The notes under the pieces are model-generated. The model searched no databases. It was given only the letters and a program-made list of their open reading frames with translations, and was not told the origin of the DNA. DNA of 64,000 nt from Alphaproteobacteria bacterium (lineage in GTDB: Bacteria; Pseudomonadota; Alphaproteobacteria; Rickettsiales; UBA3002). Positions 16,848-27,402 of the stretch are shown piece after piece. The stretch spans positions 1,677,409 through 1,741,408 of the forward strand of contig JAFLDD010000001.1 of NCBI GenBank assembly GCA_017302575.1, written 5' to 3'. Every line of letters starts with the position of its first letter. Positions within the stretch are counted from its first letter, which is position 1. A program made the translations under genes and the position numbers.

Positions 16848-17822
16848 ATGCAAAGCACTGTCCTTATTTACATCCCTACTTTCGTTAAAGTTGTCGAGCT
16901 GCAAAGTTTTTCCAAAGCTGCAAAAGCGATGGGCATGACTAAGTCTGCCGTTAGTAAACAAGTCCAGTCACTCGAGGACACATTAAAGGTGCGTCTGCTG
17001 AATCGTACCACCCGCAGCGTGCGACTGACTGATGAGGGTGAACATTTTTATCAGCAAGCGCGTCATGTGGTGGAAGCCGTTTCCGAAGCGGAACGCAGCG
17101 TGCAGAATCTCAACCAGAACCCAAGCGGTGTTCTGAAAATCACTGCGCCAGAATCGTTTGGGCATTATCACTTAGCTTCGGCGCTGGCAGAGTTCTCGAA
17201 ACTCTATCCCGATATTACGCTTGAGGCGGAATTCACCAATCGATTCGCCAATATTCTTGATGAAGGCATCGATGTGGCGATTCGTATCGCATCACTCACC
17301 GACTCGTCACTCATTGCGCGCAAGCTTGCGCGTTGCCAAATGGTGATGGCGGCATCGCCTGAATATATTGCCAAATACGGTACGCCAAAACATCCTGACG
17401 AGTTGGTGAATCACCGCGTGATTGAATATAGCTACTCGGATCGCCCGAAAGAATGGCGTTTTAAGGATGCGAGCGGCAAAGCTTATATTGCGCCAATTAC
17501 GGTGGCGATGCGCTCGAATAACGGACAGATGTTCCGCGAAGCGGCGTTGTCGGGTCTGGGCATTGTGTGCGTGCCAAGCTTCATCATTGGTTATGATGTG
17601 AAGCAGGGGAAACTCATTCAGTTGATGACCGATTTTGAACCGCAGCCCGAGCGCAATATCTACGCGTTATTCCCGCACAACCGCTACATGTCGGCCAAGG
17701 TGCGCTTGTTCGTGGATTTCATCGCCGAGCGCTTTAACGGCACGCCATGTTGGGAAGTGGGCGGGTCAACCGAAGCGTGTTCGATTGTGAGTGGACAGTG
17801 GCTTAAAGCGAGTAACGGCTAA
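16848..17822 (+). CDS. LysR-family transcriptional regulator
   Basis: A 324-residue LysR-type regulator. The N-terminal helix-turn-helix spans about residues 14-70 (SFSKAAKAMGMTKSAVSKQVQSLE kept intact, then LLNRTTRSVRLTDEG), followed by the substrate-binding domain. The start at 16848 is preferred to the upstream frame start at 16788 because it has a GAGG ribosome-binding site and the normal family N-terminus. Divergent from the flavodoxin-fold reductase, which it probably controls. Confidence 0.92.
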   Translation: MQSTVLIYIPTFVKVVELQSFSKAAKAMGMTKSAVSKQVQSLEDTLKVRLLNRTTRSVRLTDEGEHFYQQARHVVEAVSEAERSVQNLNQNPSGVLKITAPESFGHYHLASALAEFSKLYPDITLEAEFTNRFANILDEGIDVAIRIASLTDSSLIARKLARCQMVMAASPEYIAKYGTPKHPDELVNHRVIEYSYSDRPKEWRFKDASGKAYIAPITVAMRSNNGQMFREAALSGLGIVCVPSFIIGYDVKQGKLIQLMTDFEPQPERNIYALFPHNRYMSAKVRLFVDFIAERFNGTPCWEVGGSTEACSIVSGQWLKASNG

Positions 17823-17831
17823 GTCTTAGGC

Positions 17832-17891
17832 TCGCTCAAGCGCCGCTAGGGCTTTCGTCCTCAATGTACGTCGAAGCGTCGGTTTTTAGTA
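17832..17891. repeat. Dispersed intergenic repeat, copy B
   Basis: Matches copy A at 9031-9090 over about 60 bases with roughly ten differences, including the CGCTCAAGCG core and the GCGTCGGTTTTTA end. It lies between the convergent LysR and TauE/SafE genes and overlaps the last bases of the latter. Confidence 0.75.
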
Positions 17892-18638
17892 GTGATAGAA
17901 AAAATAGACTGTCATCACGACACCGTAAAAAATAATCACGCCGCGTAAGATATGGTCGGGCACTTTTTTCGAGAGTATCGCGCCGCCATAGCCGCCGAGT
18001 AATGCGCCCGTCATCAACACAATTGCTACGTGCCAATCAATCGAGCCGATGACAAGGAAAGTAAGGGCTGAAATACCGTTGATGCCAAGGCCTACGAAGG
18101 TCTTCAGTCCGTTCATATGATTGACGGATTTAATGCCTGATAATTCGTAAAGTGCCATCATCAGCATGCCCATGCCTGCAGCAAAAAATCCGCCATAAAA
18201 CCCAATTAGCGTTTGGCCGATGGCGGTGGCAGGTTTGGGGATGGCATGTGCGCCACGCAGTTTTTTCACGACGCGTTTACCAAATGCGAACAAACAGGTT
18301 GCTGCTAACATGAGCCATGGAATCATCGCTTCGAATGTTTCGGCCGGAGTTGCGAGCAGCACGAGTGAGCCAATGAGCGAGCCGATCAATCCGCAGATGA
18401 AGTAGAACGCCAAGCGTTCCTTTTGTTCTTTGATTTCTTTCCAAAAGCCTGTGACACCTGCGATGGATGCAAACCAAAGTGCGAATTTGTTCGTAGTATT
18501 GGCGAGTATCGGTGGCATGCCCAGTAGCAACAAAATCGGAAAGGAAAAGAAGGTGCCGCCACCCGCGACCGAGTTCACCGCCCCCGCCCACAGGCCAGTG
18601 AAGAAAAGAATGAGGATTGTCAGTAGGTTAATTTCCAT
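17886..18638 (-). CDS. TSUP (TauE/SafE) family membrane permease
   Basis: A 250-residue inner-membrane protein with about seven to eight hydrophobic segments. The family motif is present near residues 25-50 (SVAGGGTFFSFPILLL and GMPPILANTTN), and a second half-repeat motif appears as GFYGGFFAAGMG. TSUP proteins export or import sulfite, sulfoacetate or other organic anions; the substrate here is unknown. Confidence 0.9.
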   Translation of the reverse strand: MEINLLTILILFFTGLWAGAVNSVAGGGTFFSFPILLLLGMPPILANTTNKFALWFASIAGVTGFWKEIKEQKERLAFYFICGLIGSLIGSLVLLATPAETFEAMIPWLMLAATCLFAFGKRVVKKLRGAHAIPKPATAIGQTLIGFYGGFFAAGMGMLMMALYELSGIKSVNHMNGLKTFVGLGINGISALTFLVIGSIDWHVAIVLMTGALLGGYGGAILSKKVPDHILRGVIIFYGVVMTVYFFYHY

Positions 18639-18704
18639 TTCTCGTCACAAAATCGTCATAGTCATTTGTTAAAGTCTAACTCATTACTTACAGTCGAGTG
18701 GTAG

Positions 18705-19198
18705 ATGCTGTCCAACGAAGAAATTGATAAAGCTTCCGCACAAATTGCTGGTGCTATATTCTTGAAGAAGGTAGCATTCAATTACTCAATATTGATGCAG
18801 CTAGTGAGGCTTTTCAATCGCTTGATATGGGTGAGGAACCCTATGCAGCAACCATTACGCAACTAGTTCAGGGGCCAGATAAAGTGGCATCCATCGCCAA
18901 AACTCTAACGCAAACACATGGAATTGATACGATTGTCACACGGGGGGCCAACGGGCTTTCAAAATTACTTTATGCTCCGCATGAGTTCAAAAATCTTGGT
19001 TTGGGTGTGACGCCTAAGATGACGGCGATCCCACAATTTGCTGAAGACGCGATTCCAAAAGACGAAGCAATCGTGCAACATTTAGGTATGTGCTATAATA
19101 CGAGTCACTTATTCTCGAGTCGCGCGATTAATCCTGCGGTTGATATTGTCTCCACTCATCATATTTTTGCAGAGGCGGGTGCGAGAAAAAAAGCGTGA
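18705..19198 (+). pseudogene. Hypothetical gene broken by a one-base frameshift
   Basis: An ATG at 18705 opens MLSNEEIDKASAQIAGAIF, then the frame fails. Reading continues in the -1 frame from about 18760 as LEEGSIQLLNIDAASEAFQ and on without a break to 19198. Together the pieces give a protein of about 165 residues that I do not recognise. A single missing base near 18757-18763 (sequence TTCTTGAAGAAGG) explains it; sequencing error, true decay or programmed slippage are all possible. If only the intact part is used, the start would be ATG 18827 (123 residues). Confidence 0.6.
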
Positions 19199-19215
19199 AC
19201 GCAGTGAGAGGCTGG

Positions 19216-20064
19216 CTAAGCACTCGCGGCTTGCAGCGTGTTTTTCAGCAAGCAGGCAATGGTCATCGGGCCTACGCCGCCTGGGACGGGAGTGATGGCC
19301 GAGGCGACCTGAGAAGCTGCAGCAAAATCCACATCGCCCACCAGTTTACCATCCGCTCTACGATTAATACCCACGTCGATTACGACTGCGCCAGGCTTAA
19401 TCATGGTGCCTTTTAGAAAATTTGGTTGTCCAATCGCCGCAACAATTATGTCGGCTCGTTTGGTTTCAAGCATAAGGTCAACGGTTTTAGAATGGCAGAT
19501 GGTAACCGTGCAAGATTGCTGCAGCAAAAGCTGCGCCATAGGCTTGCCCACGATATTGCTGCGGCCAATAATGACGGCGTGCTGACCAGCTAGACTTTTG
19601 CCAAATTGCTCTTTGAGAAGTATTAGGCATCCCAAAGGTGTGCAGGGAACTAAACCCTCTTGGCCAACAGCTAGTTTGCCAGCATTCACAACGTGAAACC
19701 CGTCGACGTCCTTCTTAGGGTCGATGGCATTAATGACCGTGTTAGCATCGATATGCTTGGGCAGGGGAAGCTGCACTAGAATGCCATGCACGTTTGGGTC
19801 AGCGTTTAGTTTATTTACTTCTGCAAGCAGTTCGTCCTGCGATGTAGCGGAAGGCAGAACCTTCTCGAAACTATTCATGCCTACTTCTTTGCAGGCATTG
19901 TTTTTATTGCGCACATAGACTTGGCTGGCGGGATCGTCGCCTACCAAAATCACTGCTAAACCTGGTGTAATGTTGCGCGAAGCTTTCAGTGCAGCAACGC
20001 CTTCCGCGACTTCTTTGCGAAGGGCTGCGGCGCGGGCTTTGCCATCAATAATTGCTGCGACCAT
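19216..20064 (-). CDS. folD: Bifunctional methylenetetrahydrofolate dehydrogenase/cyclohydrolase FolD
   Basis: Interconverts 5,10-methylene- and 10-formyl-tetrahydrofolate. The 282 residues carry the substrate motif [15 protein letters not shown] (catalytic Lys), [11 protein letters not shown], the NADP site [17 protein letters not shown] and the end signature [12 protein letters not shown]. Its start overlaps the stop of the upstream reductase (TAATG). Confidence 0.98.
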   Translation of the reverse strand: MVAAIIDGKARAAALRKEVAEGVAALKASRNITPGLAVILVGDDPASQVYVRNKNNACKEVGMNSFEKVLPSATSQDELLAEVNKLNADPNVHGILVQLPLPKHIDANTVINAIDPKKDVDGFHVVNAGKLAVGQEGLVPCTPLGCLILLKEQFGKSLAGQHAVIIGRSNIVGKPMAQLLLQQSCTVTICHSKTVDLMLETKRADIIVAAIGQPNFLKGTMIKPGAVVIDVGINRRADGKLVGDVDFAAASQVASAITPVPGGVGPMTIACLLKNTLQAASA

Positions 20065-21089
20065 TACGCGACCTTTACACCTTTGCTGGTGGAATATTCG
20101 AAGTGCAACTCAACATCCGGGTGCACAATTTTATAAATGCTGTGCGCAGCAAATGCTGCTTCCGAGAAGCCGCAGAGGATGAGCTTTAATTTGTTTTCGT
20201 AGGTGGCGATATCGCCAATGGCGAACAAGCCTTTTTCGTTTGTTTCCGCAGTCGTTGGTGATGTGGTAATATGGTTTTTGTGCAGGTTCAGCCCCCAATT
20301 CGCGATGGGGCCTAAATCCATGCTGAGGCCGAAAAACGCCAAAAGATGGTCGGCGGGCAAGGTTTTCTTTTCACCTTCCATGGTGGAAACAACGACGCCG
20401 CTTAATTTCTTTCCGTCACCTTCGAGTGCGTCGAGCTGATAGGGGATGACCATTTCAATCTTGCCCGCTTCCTCAAGCGCCTTCATTTGCGCAACGGACT
20501 CGGGCATGGCGCGGAACTTGTCACGACGGTGCACGACGTAAACTTTTTTAGCAATCGGTGCGAGCGAGTTTGCCCAATCGACTGCGCTGTCGCCACCACC
20601 CGCAATCACCAGCGTCTGGCCAGCGAAGGCGTCCTTTTTAGCGACCATGTAATGCACACTGGTGCCTTCATAAGTCTCAAGTCCTTGCATGGGTGGGCGG
20701 TTGGGGCCGAATGCGCCGCAACCTGCTGCGATAATCACCGCCTTGGATTCAATCACCGTTCCTGTGCTGGTGGTGATTTGCCAGTTACCGTTATCGAGTT
20801 TTTTGCAGCCCGTGACTTGCTGACCCAAATGGTAGGTTGGGTGGAAGGGGGCTGCTTGCTTCTCAAGGTTGTTAATCAGCTCTTGCGCATCAATCGCAGG
20901 GAAGCCTGGAATGTCATAAATTGGCTTTTCAGGGTAAAGGGCAGTGCACTGGCCGCCAACGCTTGGTAGTGCGTCGACTACGTGCGCTTTTATCTTGAGC
21001 ATGCCAAGTTCGAAAATGGCGAAAAGCCCCACTGGGCCTGCGCCGATAATGGTGACATCCGTGGTTATGTTGCTTTGCATGTTAGCCAT
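20064..21089 (-). CDS. Ferredoxin/flavodoxin--NADP+ reductase (thioredoxin-reductase-like type)
   Basis: A 341-residue FAD/NAD(P) oxidoreductase with two Rossmann motifs, [16 protein letters not shown] near the N-terminus and [14 protein letters not shown] mid-protein. The block [20 protein letters not shown] is typical of the ferredoxin-NADP reductases related to YumC. It lacks the CxxC pair of true thioredoxin reductase. It is coupled to folD on the same strand. Confidence 0.92.
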   Translation of the reverse strand: MANMQSNITTDVTIIGAGPVGLFAIFELGMLKIKAHVVDALPSVGGQCTALYPEKPIYDIPGFPAIDAQELINNLEKQAAPFHPTYHLGQQVTGCKKLDNGNWQITTSTGTVIESKAVIIAAGCGAFGPNRPPMQGLETYEGTSVHYMVAKKDAFAGQTLVIAGGGDSAVDWANSLAPIAKKVYVVHRRDKFRAMPESVAQMKALEEAGKIEMVIPYQLDALEGDGKKLSGVVVSTMEGEKKTLPADHLLAFFGLSMDLGPIANWGLNLHKNHITTSPTTAETNEKGLFAIGDIATYENKLKLILCGFSEAAFAAHSIYKIVHPDVELHFEYSTSKGVKVA

Positions 21090-21163
21090 TTGATTTTTGC
21101 TCGCAATTCATGAATACTGCCTGATAAGGCTTAAGCCTGAAACGCGCAAGAAAAAGGTGCATT

Positions 21164-22837
21164 GTGACCGATTATCCGTGGCTGAATCATTACCCCAAAG
21201 ACATTAACTGGCATGAGGAATTTCACGGTAAGCCTCTTTATTTCCTACTAGATGAGGCGGCGGCCAAGTATCCCTACAATATCGCCCTTGAATTCTTTGG
21301 TAAAACCTACACTTACGCCAAACTCAAAGAAATGGTGGACCGCGTAGCGCGTGGTTTGCAGCGTATTGGTGTGGTGAAGGGTACGCGTGTGGGTATTTTT
21401 ATGCCCAACTGCCCCCAATTCGTGATGGCTTATTACGCGATTTTGAAAGTGGGTGGCACGGTCGTGAATTTCAACCCGCTTTATTCCGAGCGTGAGATTG
21501 AACATCAAATCCATGATGCGCAGGTTGAGGTGATGTTCACCGTGAATCTGAAACTCACCCATGCAAAATTATTACCGTTTATTGGTAAGACCAGCCTCAA
21601 GAAAATTGTCGTGTCGCAGTTCCAAGAGGCAATGGGCTTTACCATGCGCACGCTCTTTACGGCGGCCAAGCAGAAAGAAATGATGGCTTGCCCAAAAGAC
21701 GGCATGCACACGGCTTTCAACGAATTACTCGACTCGCCCAATTTGGTGGTGTCCCCACATTTTGACCCCGATACGCATATCGCCGTATTGCAATATACCG
21801 GCGGCACAACGGGCGTGCCAAAAGGTGCGGTGCTGACGCATAGCAACCTCTATATCAACGCGCAGCAATGTACGCGTTGGATGCAGGGGCTAGAGGAGGG
21901 TAAAGAGCGCATGCTAGCGATTTTGCCATTCTTCCATGTGTTCGCGATGACGGTGTCGATGAACCTAGCAATTGCAAATGGCTTCCAGATTATCATCCAC
22001 CCGCGTTTTGAATTGAAGCGTGTGCTTGAGGATATCCAGAACAAGAAAGTGACACTGATGCCTGGGGTATCAACGCTCTATGCAACGGTGGCGAATTATA
22101 AAAAGGTCGATAAGTATGACCTATCGTCAGTAAAAATGTGTATTTCTGGCGGTGGCCCATTGCCTGTTGAGGTCAAAGAACAGTTCGAGAAAATTACAGG
22201 CTGTGTCGTCGCAGAAGGGTATGGGCTTACCGAGGCTTCACCCGTGACATGCTGCACGCCGCTCGTTGGTAAAGGAAAATCGGGATCGATTGGTTTGCCA
22301 TTCCCTGGCACCATTATGGAGATTATCGACAAAGACGATAAGACGACACCACTCAAAATAGGTGAGATTGGCGAGGTCTGTATTTCTGGTCCGCAAGTGA
22401 TGGCGGGATATCTGAATCGCCCTGATGAAACTGCCAACGTATTGCGTGATGGCAGGTTGCACACGGGTGATTTGGGAAAGATGGACGAGGAGGGGTATTT
22501 CTACATCGTCGATCGTTTGAAAGAGATGATTATCGTGGGTGGTTACAATGTGTACCCGCGCAATATCGAAGAGATTCTCTATGCACACCCAGATGTCGCT
22601 GAGGCTGCGGTGGTAGGTCTAGACCACCCCACACGCGGGCAAATGATTAAAGCCTATATCGTGCGCAAAGAAGCTGGCAAGGTTGAGGCTTCTGAACTCA
22701 AAGCCTATATGAAAGAGCGTATGTCGGCCTATGCCGTGCCGCATGAAATCGAGTTCCGTGAGACCATGCCTAAAAGCATGATTGGTAAGATTTTGAAGAA
22801 AGAACTCATCGCCGAAGAGAAGGCGAAGCACGGTTAA
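21164..22837 (+). CDS. fadD: Long-chain fatty acid--CoA ligase
   Basis: Activates fatty acids to acyl-CoA. The 557 residues include the AMP-binding motif YTGGTTGVPKGAVLTH, the block EGYGLTEASPVT and the C-terminal DRLKEMIIVGGYNVYP. The start is GTG at 21164 with an AAAGG ribosome-binding site seven bases upstream. It is divergent from the ferredoxin reductase and could feed the beta-oxidation operon at 37570. Confidence 0.95.
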   Translation: MTDYPWLNHYPKDINWHEEFHGKPLYFLLDEAAAKYPYNIALEFFGKTYTYAKLKEMVDRVARGLQRIGVVKGTRVGIFMPNCPQFVMAYYAILKVGGTVVNFNPLYSEREIEHQIHDAQVEVMFTVNLKLTHAKLLPFIGKTSLKKIVVSQFQEAMGFTMRTLFTAAKQKEMMACPKDGMHTAFNELLDSPNLVVSPHFDPDTHIAVLQYTGGTTGVPKGAVLTHSNLYINAQQCTRWMQGLEEGKERMLAILPFFHVFAMTVSMNLAIANGFQIIIHPRFELKRVLEDIQNKKVTLMPGVSTLYATVANYKKVDKYDLSSVKMCISGGGPLPVEVKEQFEKITGCVVAEGYGLTEASPVTCCTPLVGKGKSGSIGLPFPGTIMEIIDKDDKTTPLKIGEIGEVCISGPQVMAGYLNRPDETANVLRDGRLHTGDLGKMDEEGYFYIVDRLKEMIIVGGYNVYPRNIEEILYAHPDVAEAAVVGLDHPTRGQMIKAYIVRKEAGKVEASELKAYMKERMSAYAVPHEIEFRETMPKSMIGKILKKELIAEEKAKHG

Positions 22838-22895
22838 AACCGTTGCCATGCCGCTCCTTTTCGCCTAAACAGGCGCAAACTTACAGGAGACCACT

Positions 22896-24209
22896 ATGGC
22901 TAATGCAGCGAAAAAAGAGAATTTTAGTGATTATAAAGTAGCCGATATCGGCTTAGCGGCATGGGGCCGTAAGGAAATTGAAATGGCGCAAGTAGAAATG
23001 CCAGGTTTGATGGCACTGCGCGAAGAATTCAAAGGCAAGGCACCGCTTAAGGGTGCGCGTATCGTTGGCTGTTTGCACATGACGATTCAAACCGCCGTAT
23101 TGATCGAAACGCTTGCGGAACTGGGTGCAACCCTGCGCTGGTCAAGCTGCAATATTTACTCGACCCAAGACCAAGCGGCTGCTGCCATTGCTGCGGCAGG
23201 CATTCCCGTATTCGCGTGGAAGGGTGAGACCGAAGAAGAATATGAATGGTGCATTGAACAGACCATTAAAGGCCCAGATGGTTGGCTGCCAAACATGATT
23301 CTGGATGATGGCGGTGACCTCACCAAAATCATGCACGAGAAATATCCTGACTTGCTGAAAGACGTACGTGGCGTTTCGGAAGAGACCACCACGGGCGTGC
23401 ACCGTTTGCTTGAGATGATGGAAGCAGGTAAGTTGAAAGTGCCAGCATTCAACGTGAATGACTCGGTAACGAAGTCGAAATTCGATAACCTCTATGGCTG
23501 CCGCGAGTCGCTGCTAGATGGTATCAAGCAAGCCACCAACGTGATGATTGCGGGCAAGCTGGCAGTCGTTGCGGGTTATGGTGACGTGGGTAAAGGTTGT
23601 GCTGCAGCGTTGCGTGCACAAGGCGCACGCGTTGCGGTAACGGAAATCGATCCGATCTGCGCATTACAAGCGGCGATGGAAGGGTACACCGTAGATACGA
23701 TGGAAAACCTCGCAAAAGATGGCGATATCTTCGTGACCACGACGGGTAACAAAGACATCATTATGCTCGACCATATGCGCAAAATGAAAGACCGTGCAAT
23801 CGTATGTAACATCGGTCACTTTGATACCGAGATTCAGGTTGAGGCGCTGCGTAACCTGAAATGGCATGAAGTGAAGCCACAAGTGGATGAAGTAGAATTC
23901 CCAGATGGTAAGCGTATCATTCTGCTGGCGCAGGGTCGTTTGGTGAACCTTGGTTGTGCGAATGGCCACCCAAGCTTCGTGATGTCATCTTCCTTCACGA
24001 ACCAAGTCTTGGCACAAATCGAGCTTTGGACGAACCATAAGAAGTACGAAAATAAGGTTTACGTATTGCCTAAGCATTTGGACGAGAAAGTGGCTGCCCT
24101 GCATCTTAAGAAAATCGGTGCGAAGCTGACGGTTCTTTCCAAAGAACAGGCCGATTATATTGGCGTTCCGGTAACAGGTCCCTTCAAAAAGGACTGGTAT
24201 CGCTACTAG
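22896..24209 (+). CDS. ahcY: Adenosylhomocysteinase
   Basis: Hydrolyses S-adenosylhomocysteine to adenosine and homocysteine. The 437 residues include [13 protein letters not shown], the NAD-binding [14 protein letters not shown] and the C-terminal KKDWYRY. AGGAG ribosome-binding site. The 58-base upstream gap has a small CGCCT-AAAC-AGGCG hairpin but no SAH riboswitch. Its neighbour divL is typical of alphaproteobacteria. Confidence 0.98.
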   Translation: MANAAKKENFSDYKVADIGLAAWGRKEIEMAQVEMPGLMALREEFKGKAPLKGARIVGCLHMTIQTAVLIETLAELGATLRWSSCNIYSTQDQAAAAIAAAGIPVFAWKGETEEEYEWCIEQTIKGPDGWLPNMILDDGGDLTKIMHEKYPDLLKDVRGVSEETTTGVHRLLEMMEAGKLKVPAFNVNDSVTKSKFDNLYGCRESLLDGIKQATNVMIAGKLAVVAGYGDVGKGCAAALRAQGARVAVTEIDPICALQAAMEGYTVDTMENLAKDGDIFVTTTGNKDIIMLDHMRKMKDRAIVCNIGHFDTEIQVEALRNLKWHEVKPQVDEVEFPDGKRIILLAQGRLVNLGCANGHPSFVMSSSFTNQVLAQIELWTNHKKYENKVYVLPKHLDEKVAALHLKKIGAKLTVLSKEQADYIGVPVTGPFKKDWYRY

Positions 24210-24248
24210 GCGGTTGCCTCCAGCCTTTGCTGGTGCCATAAATAGCCC

Positions 24249-26273
24249 ATGGTTTTCATTGCACTAGCACTGATAGTGGTTGCGCTTGGGCTTGGCTATG
24301 TGCTGGCATGGCGAACGTTTCGCCGCCGCTTATCTGCACAGCAGGCTCCCGCCTTGGTTTCGCCTGAAGAGTCGAATGGCATTATCAAACTCAAGGCTGA
24401 AAACGATATTCTGAAGCTGGATGTACGCCGCTATGCGAATGTGTTCAACATTACGCTCAATGCCATTTGGCAACGCGACCCCGATCAGAATATTATTTTT
24501 TACAATCTCGCTTTTTCGGAAATTGCAGAGTCCGTTTCGGATGATGATGCGGATGTCAGCGATTTAGAGCTTTATAAAGGCCACCGCCAGCTCGCCAAAA
24601 AGGCATGGGAGACAGGGGAAGAGCAGCATGCCCGTCGCCATATCATCGTCAATGGTGAGCGGCGCTTATTCAGCATTCGCGAAGTGCCCATGAAAAGTGA
24701 GCAACTCACTGTTGGCTTTGCCGTTGATATTACCGAGCTTGAACAGGCGCATGAAGAAATCCAGCGCCATATCAGTGCGCAGCGCGACTTGCTTGAGAGC
24801 TCGACGTCGGCCATGGCCGTTTATGGTAAGGACCAGCGCCTCAAGTTTTATAACTTTGCATTCGTAACGCTGTGGAAGCTTGATGAGTCATGGCTAGATA
24901 CAGAGCCGACCTATGGCGAGGTGCTAGAAGCCTTGCGCGAAAAACGCAAATTGCCTGAACAGGCAAATTTCCAAGCGTTCAAGCAACACCAAGTTAAGCA
25001 ATTCACGGCGCTGATCGAACCGCAAGAAGAGTTTTTCTATCTGCCTGATGGAAAGATTCTGCGCGCCATTGCGATTCCGCATGCGCTTGGCGGCATCTTG
25101 TTCGTTTATGAAGATGTGACTGACCGTTTGGCGTTGGAGCGCTCCTACAACACCTTGATTGCTGTGCAGCGCGAAACACTCGATAACTTGCATGAAGGCG
25201 TTGTGGTGTTCGGTGAGAATGGGCGTTTGAAACTCTGCAACCCAACCTTCTTGAAATTATGGAACCTCAGCGAAGAGTTCACTGAAAACGAGCCACATGT
25301 GCGTGATGTGCTGGAGCAGTGCAAGCCGCTATTCATCACCGACCAATGGGAAACATTTAAGATGGGCTTGGTCGGCAGATTCCAGCAACGGCAGTTTTTT
25401 GCGATGCGCTTCGAGCGCAGCAACAACACGATTGTCGATTGCTCGGTGGTGCCGCTTCCTGATGGTGCAACGCTGCTTACCTTCATCGATATGACGGATT
25501 CAAGCTTGGTGGAGCGAAGCTTGCGTGAGAAAGCCGATGCACTTGAAGCGGCCGACAAGCTCAAAACCGAATTCCTTGCCAACATGTCGTATGAGTTGCG
25601 CTCTCCACTTACCTCAATTTCAGGCTTTGCTGAGATGCTCGACAAAGAATATGTTGGTGCGCTCAACGTGATGCAGAAAGATTATGTGGGTGGCATTTTC
25701 CAATCTGCACAATCTCTTGGCCATCTCATCAGTGATATCATTGACCTTGCGACGATTGAGGCGGGATACCTGAAGCTGGATGTAACGCAGGTTAACCTCC
25801 ACACGATGATGGATGGGGTAATGGCACTGCTAAGCGAGCGTGTGAAGCTACAGGAAGTGTTGGTGCATGTGGATTATGCGCGTGGTGCGGACATCATGTT
25901 TGCGGATGAAACGCGCTTGAAGCAGGTCGTATTCAAGCTGATTTCAAACGCAGTGAAATACACAAAGTCCAAAGGCAATATTTGGGTGGATTGGAATAAG
26001 ACGGATGATGGAACCATTGAACTTACTGTGCGTGATGACGGGATTGGTATCGAGCCTTCCAAGCAAGCGAATGTGTTCGACCCGTTCTTCCGTGGTGTAA
26101 CATCACAAGGTGGAAATACGGGACTGGGCCTGTCGATTGTGAAGCGCTTCGTTCAATTGCATGGCGGTTCCATTGCGTTGGAGTCCTCACCAAGCGATGG
26201 TACGCGCGTGGTGTGCACGTTCCCGCAGCAGGTATTGCAAGCGTTGGCGCAAGCGCCTAAAGAGGTGGCATGA
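24249..26273 (+). CDS. divL: DivL-like sensor kinase with tyrosine at the phosphoacceptor site
   Basis: A 674-residue membrane-anchored PAS-kinase. One helix at residues 1-21, then a coiled segment, three PAS-like modules (about 60-175, 185-290, 300-430), a dimerisation domain and a HATPase domain with Asn567 (N box), DDGIGIEP and GNTGLGLS. At the position of the phospho-histidine there is Tyr448 in NMSYELRSPL. This substitution is the hallmark of DivL, the cell-cycle regulator that links DivK to CckA and so to CtrA. Placement after ahcY supports this. It ends in an ATGA overlap with purU. Confidence 0.88.
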   Translation: MVFIALALIVVALGLGYVLAWRTFRRRLSAQQAPALVSPEESNGIIKLKAENDILKLDVRRYANVFNITLNAIWQRDPDQNIIFYNLAFSEIAESVSDDDADVSDLELYKGHRQLAKKAWETGEEQHARRHIIVNGERRLFSIREVPMKSEQLTVGFAVDITELEQAHEEIQRHISAQRDLLESSTSAMAVYGKDQRLKFYNFAFVTLWKLDESWLDTEPTYGEVLEALREKRKLPEQANFQAFKQHQVKQFTALIEPQEEFFYLPDGKILRAIAIPHALGGILFVYEDVTDRLALERSYNTLIAVQRETLDNLHEGVVVFGENGRLKLCNPTFLKLWNLSEEFTENEPHVRDVLEQCKPLFITDQWETFKMGLVGRFQQRQFFAMRFERSNNTIVDCSVVPLPDGATLLTFIDMTDSSLVERSLREKADALEAADKLKTEFLANMSYELRSPLTSISGFAEMLDKEYVGALNVMQKDYVGGIFQSAQSLGHLISDIIDLATIEAGYLKLDVTQVNLHTMMDGVMALLSERVKLQEVLVHVDYARGADIMFADETRLKQVVFKLISNAVKYTKSKGNIWVDWNKTDDGTIELTVRDDGIGIEPSKQANVFDPFFRGVTSQGGNTGLGLSIVKRFVQLHGGSIALESSPSDGTRVVCTFPQQVLQALAQAPKEVA

Positions 26274-27106
26274 GTGAATATATTTTGACACTTTCTTGCG
26301 CAGATACGCGCGGTATCGTTGCTTCGGTGACGGGGTTCCTCGCCGAGCATGAAGGATTCATTATCGAATCTACGCAGTTTGGTGATCCCTCAACACAGCG
26401 CTTTTTTATGCGCGTGCATTTTTCGGCAAATGCAGATCTCAGCGCGCAATTCGCGACTAAAGTTGCCATGCCGTTTGCGATGGAGTGGCAATTGCATGAT
26501 ACGCATATCAAGCCGCGCGTGCTGCTGATGGTGTCGCAGCATTTACATTGTTTGAACGACGTCTTGCATCGCTACCGCACTGGCAGGCTGGCAATTGAAA
26601 TTCCAGCCGTGGTTTCCAACCACGAGGCCGCGCGTGGTATGGTTGAGTGGCATGGCGTACCATTTCACCACTTACCCGTCACACCACAGACGAAGTCAGA
26701 GCAAGAGAAAACCATTTGGGATCTCGTGCAGCGCGAGCAGATTGATGTGGTGGTGTTGGCGCGCTATATGCAGATTTTATCGCCCGAACTTTCGGCCAAA
26801 CTGCTTGGCAAAGCGATTAATATCCACCATTCCTTCCTACCGAGCTTCAAGGGTGCGAAGCCTTACCACCAAGCCTATGCGCGCGGGGTGAAGCTGATTG
26901 GTGCGACCGCTCATTACGTGACCGACGATTTAGATGAAGGGCCGATTATCGAGCAGGAAGTGGAGCGGGTTGATCACAGCAAATCGCCTGATGAGCTTGC
27001 TTCGATTGGTCATGATATTGAGTCACTCGTTTTATCGCGTGCGCTCAAGTACCATATCGAACGCCGTGTATTATTGAATGGCAATAAGACGGTGGTTTTC
27101 CGCTAG
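26270..27106 (+). CDS. purU: Formyltetrahydrofolate deformylase
   Basis: Hydrolyses 10-formyl-THF to THF and formate. The 278 residues have an N-terminal ACT domain (about 5-75, LSCADTRGIVASVTGFL) and a formyl-transferase domain with INIHHSFLPSFKGAKPYHQA and the conserved Asp in DDLDEGPII. Overlaps divL by ATGA and shares a four-base stop overlap (CTAG) with convergent yggT. Confidence 0.97.
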   Translation: MSEYILTLSCADTRGIVASVTGFLAEHEGFIIESTQFGDPSTQRFFMRVHFSANADLSAQFATKVAMPFAMEWQLHDTHIKPRVLLMVSQHLHCLNDVLHRYRTGRLAIEIPAVVSNHEAARGMVEWHGVPFHHLPVTPQTKSEQEKTIWDLVQREQIDVVVLARYMQILSPELSAKLLGKAINIHHSFLPSFKGAKPYHQAYARGVKLIGATAHYVTDDLDEGPIIEQEVERVDHSKSPDELASIGHDIESLVLSRALKYHIERRVLLNGNKTVVFR

Positions 27107-27402
27107 ATCGTGTAGAACCAGCTATAGAGCGCGTCGTTGAAGAAGTGCAGTAGCAGGATGAGAATGATGGGGCTTAGATCAATCCCGCCAATATCAGGCA
27201 AGATGCGTCCCAGTAGCTTGCGTATCGGACGCAACATCGGTTCAAACAGCTTTCCTAGCGTGAAGTATAGACGTTGAATCAACTGATTATGGCGGTTGAT
27301 AATGTCCAAATTCATGAGCAAACTCAGCACCATCCACACAATCAATGCGATGTTGATCAGTGAAATTAGATTACCGATAAGGTTAATGAATGGATTCAGC
27401 AT
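27103..27402 (-). CDS. YggT family membrane protein
   Basis: A 99-residue inner-membrane protein with two hydrophobic hairpins, about 8-30 and 70-90, and the family block FEPMLRPIRKLLGRILPDIGG. The start at 27400-27402 gives the normal YggT length; a longer frame to 27546 runs through the flagellin promoter region and is rejected. Function in the family is poorly defined (osmotic or division-related roles have been proposed). Confidence 0.9.
   Translation of the reverse strand: MLNPFINLIGNLISLINIALIVWMVLSLLMNLDIINRHNQLIQRLYFTLGKLFEPMLRPIRKLLGRILPDIGGIDLSPIILILLLHFFNDALYSWFYTI

Noticed and set aside
22838..22895. SAH riboswitch before ahcY
   Set aside because: Only 58 bases are available and, apart from one small hairpin, the conserved SAH-riboswitch core was not seen.
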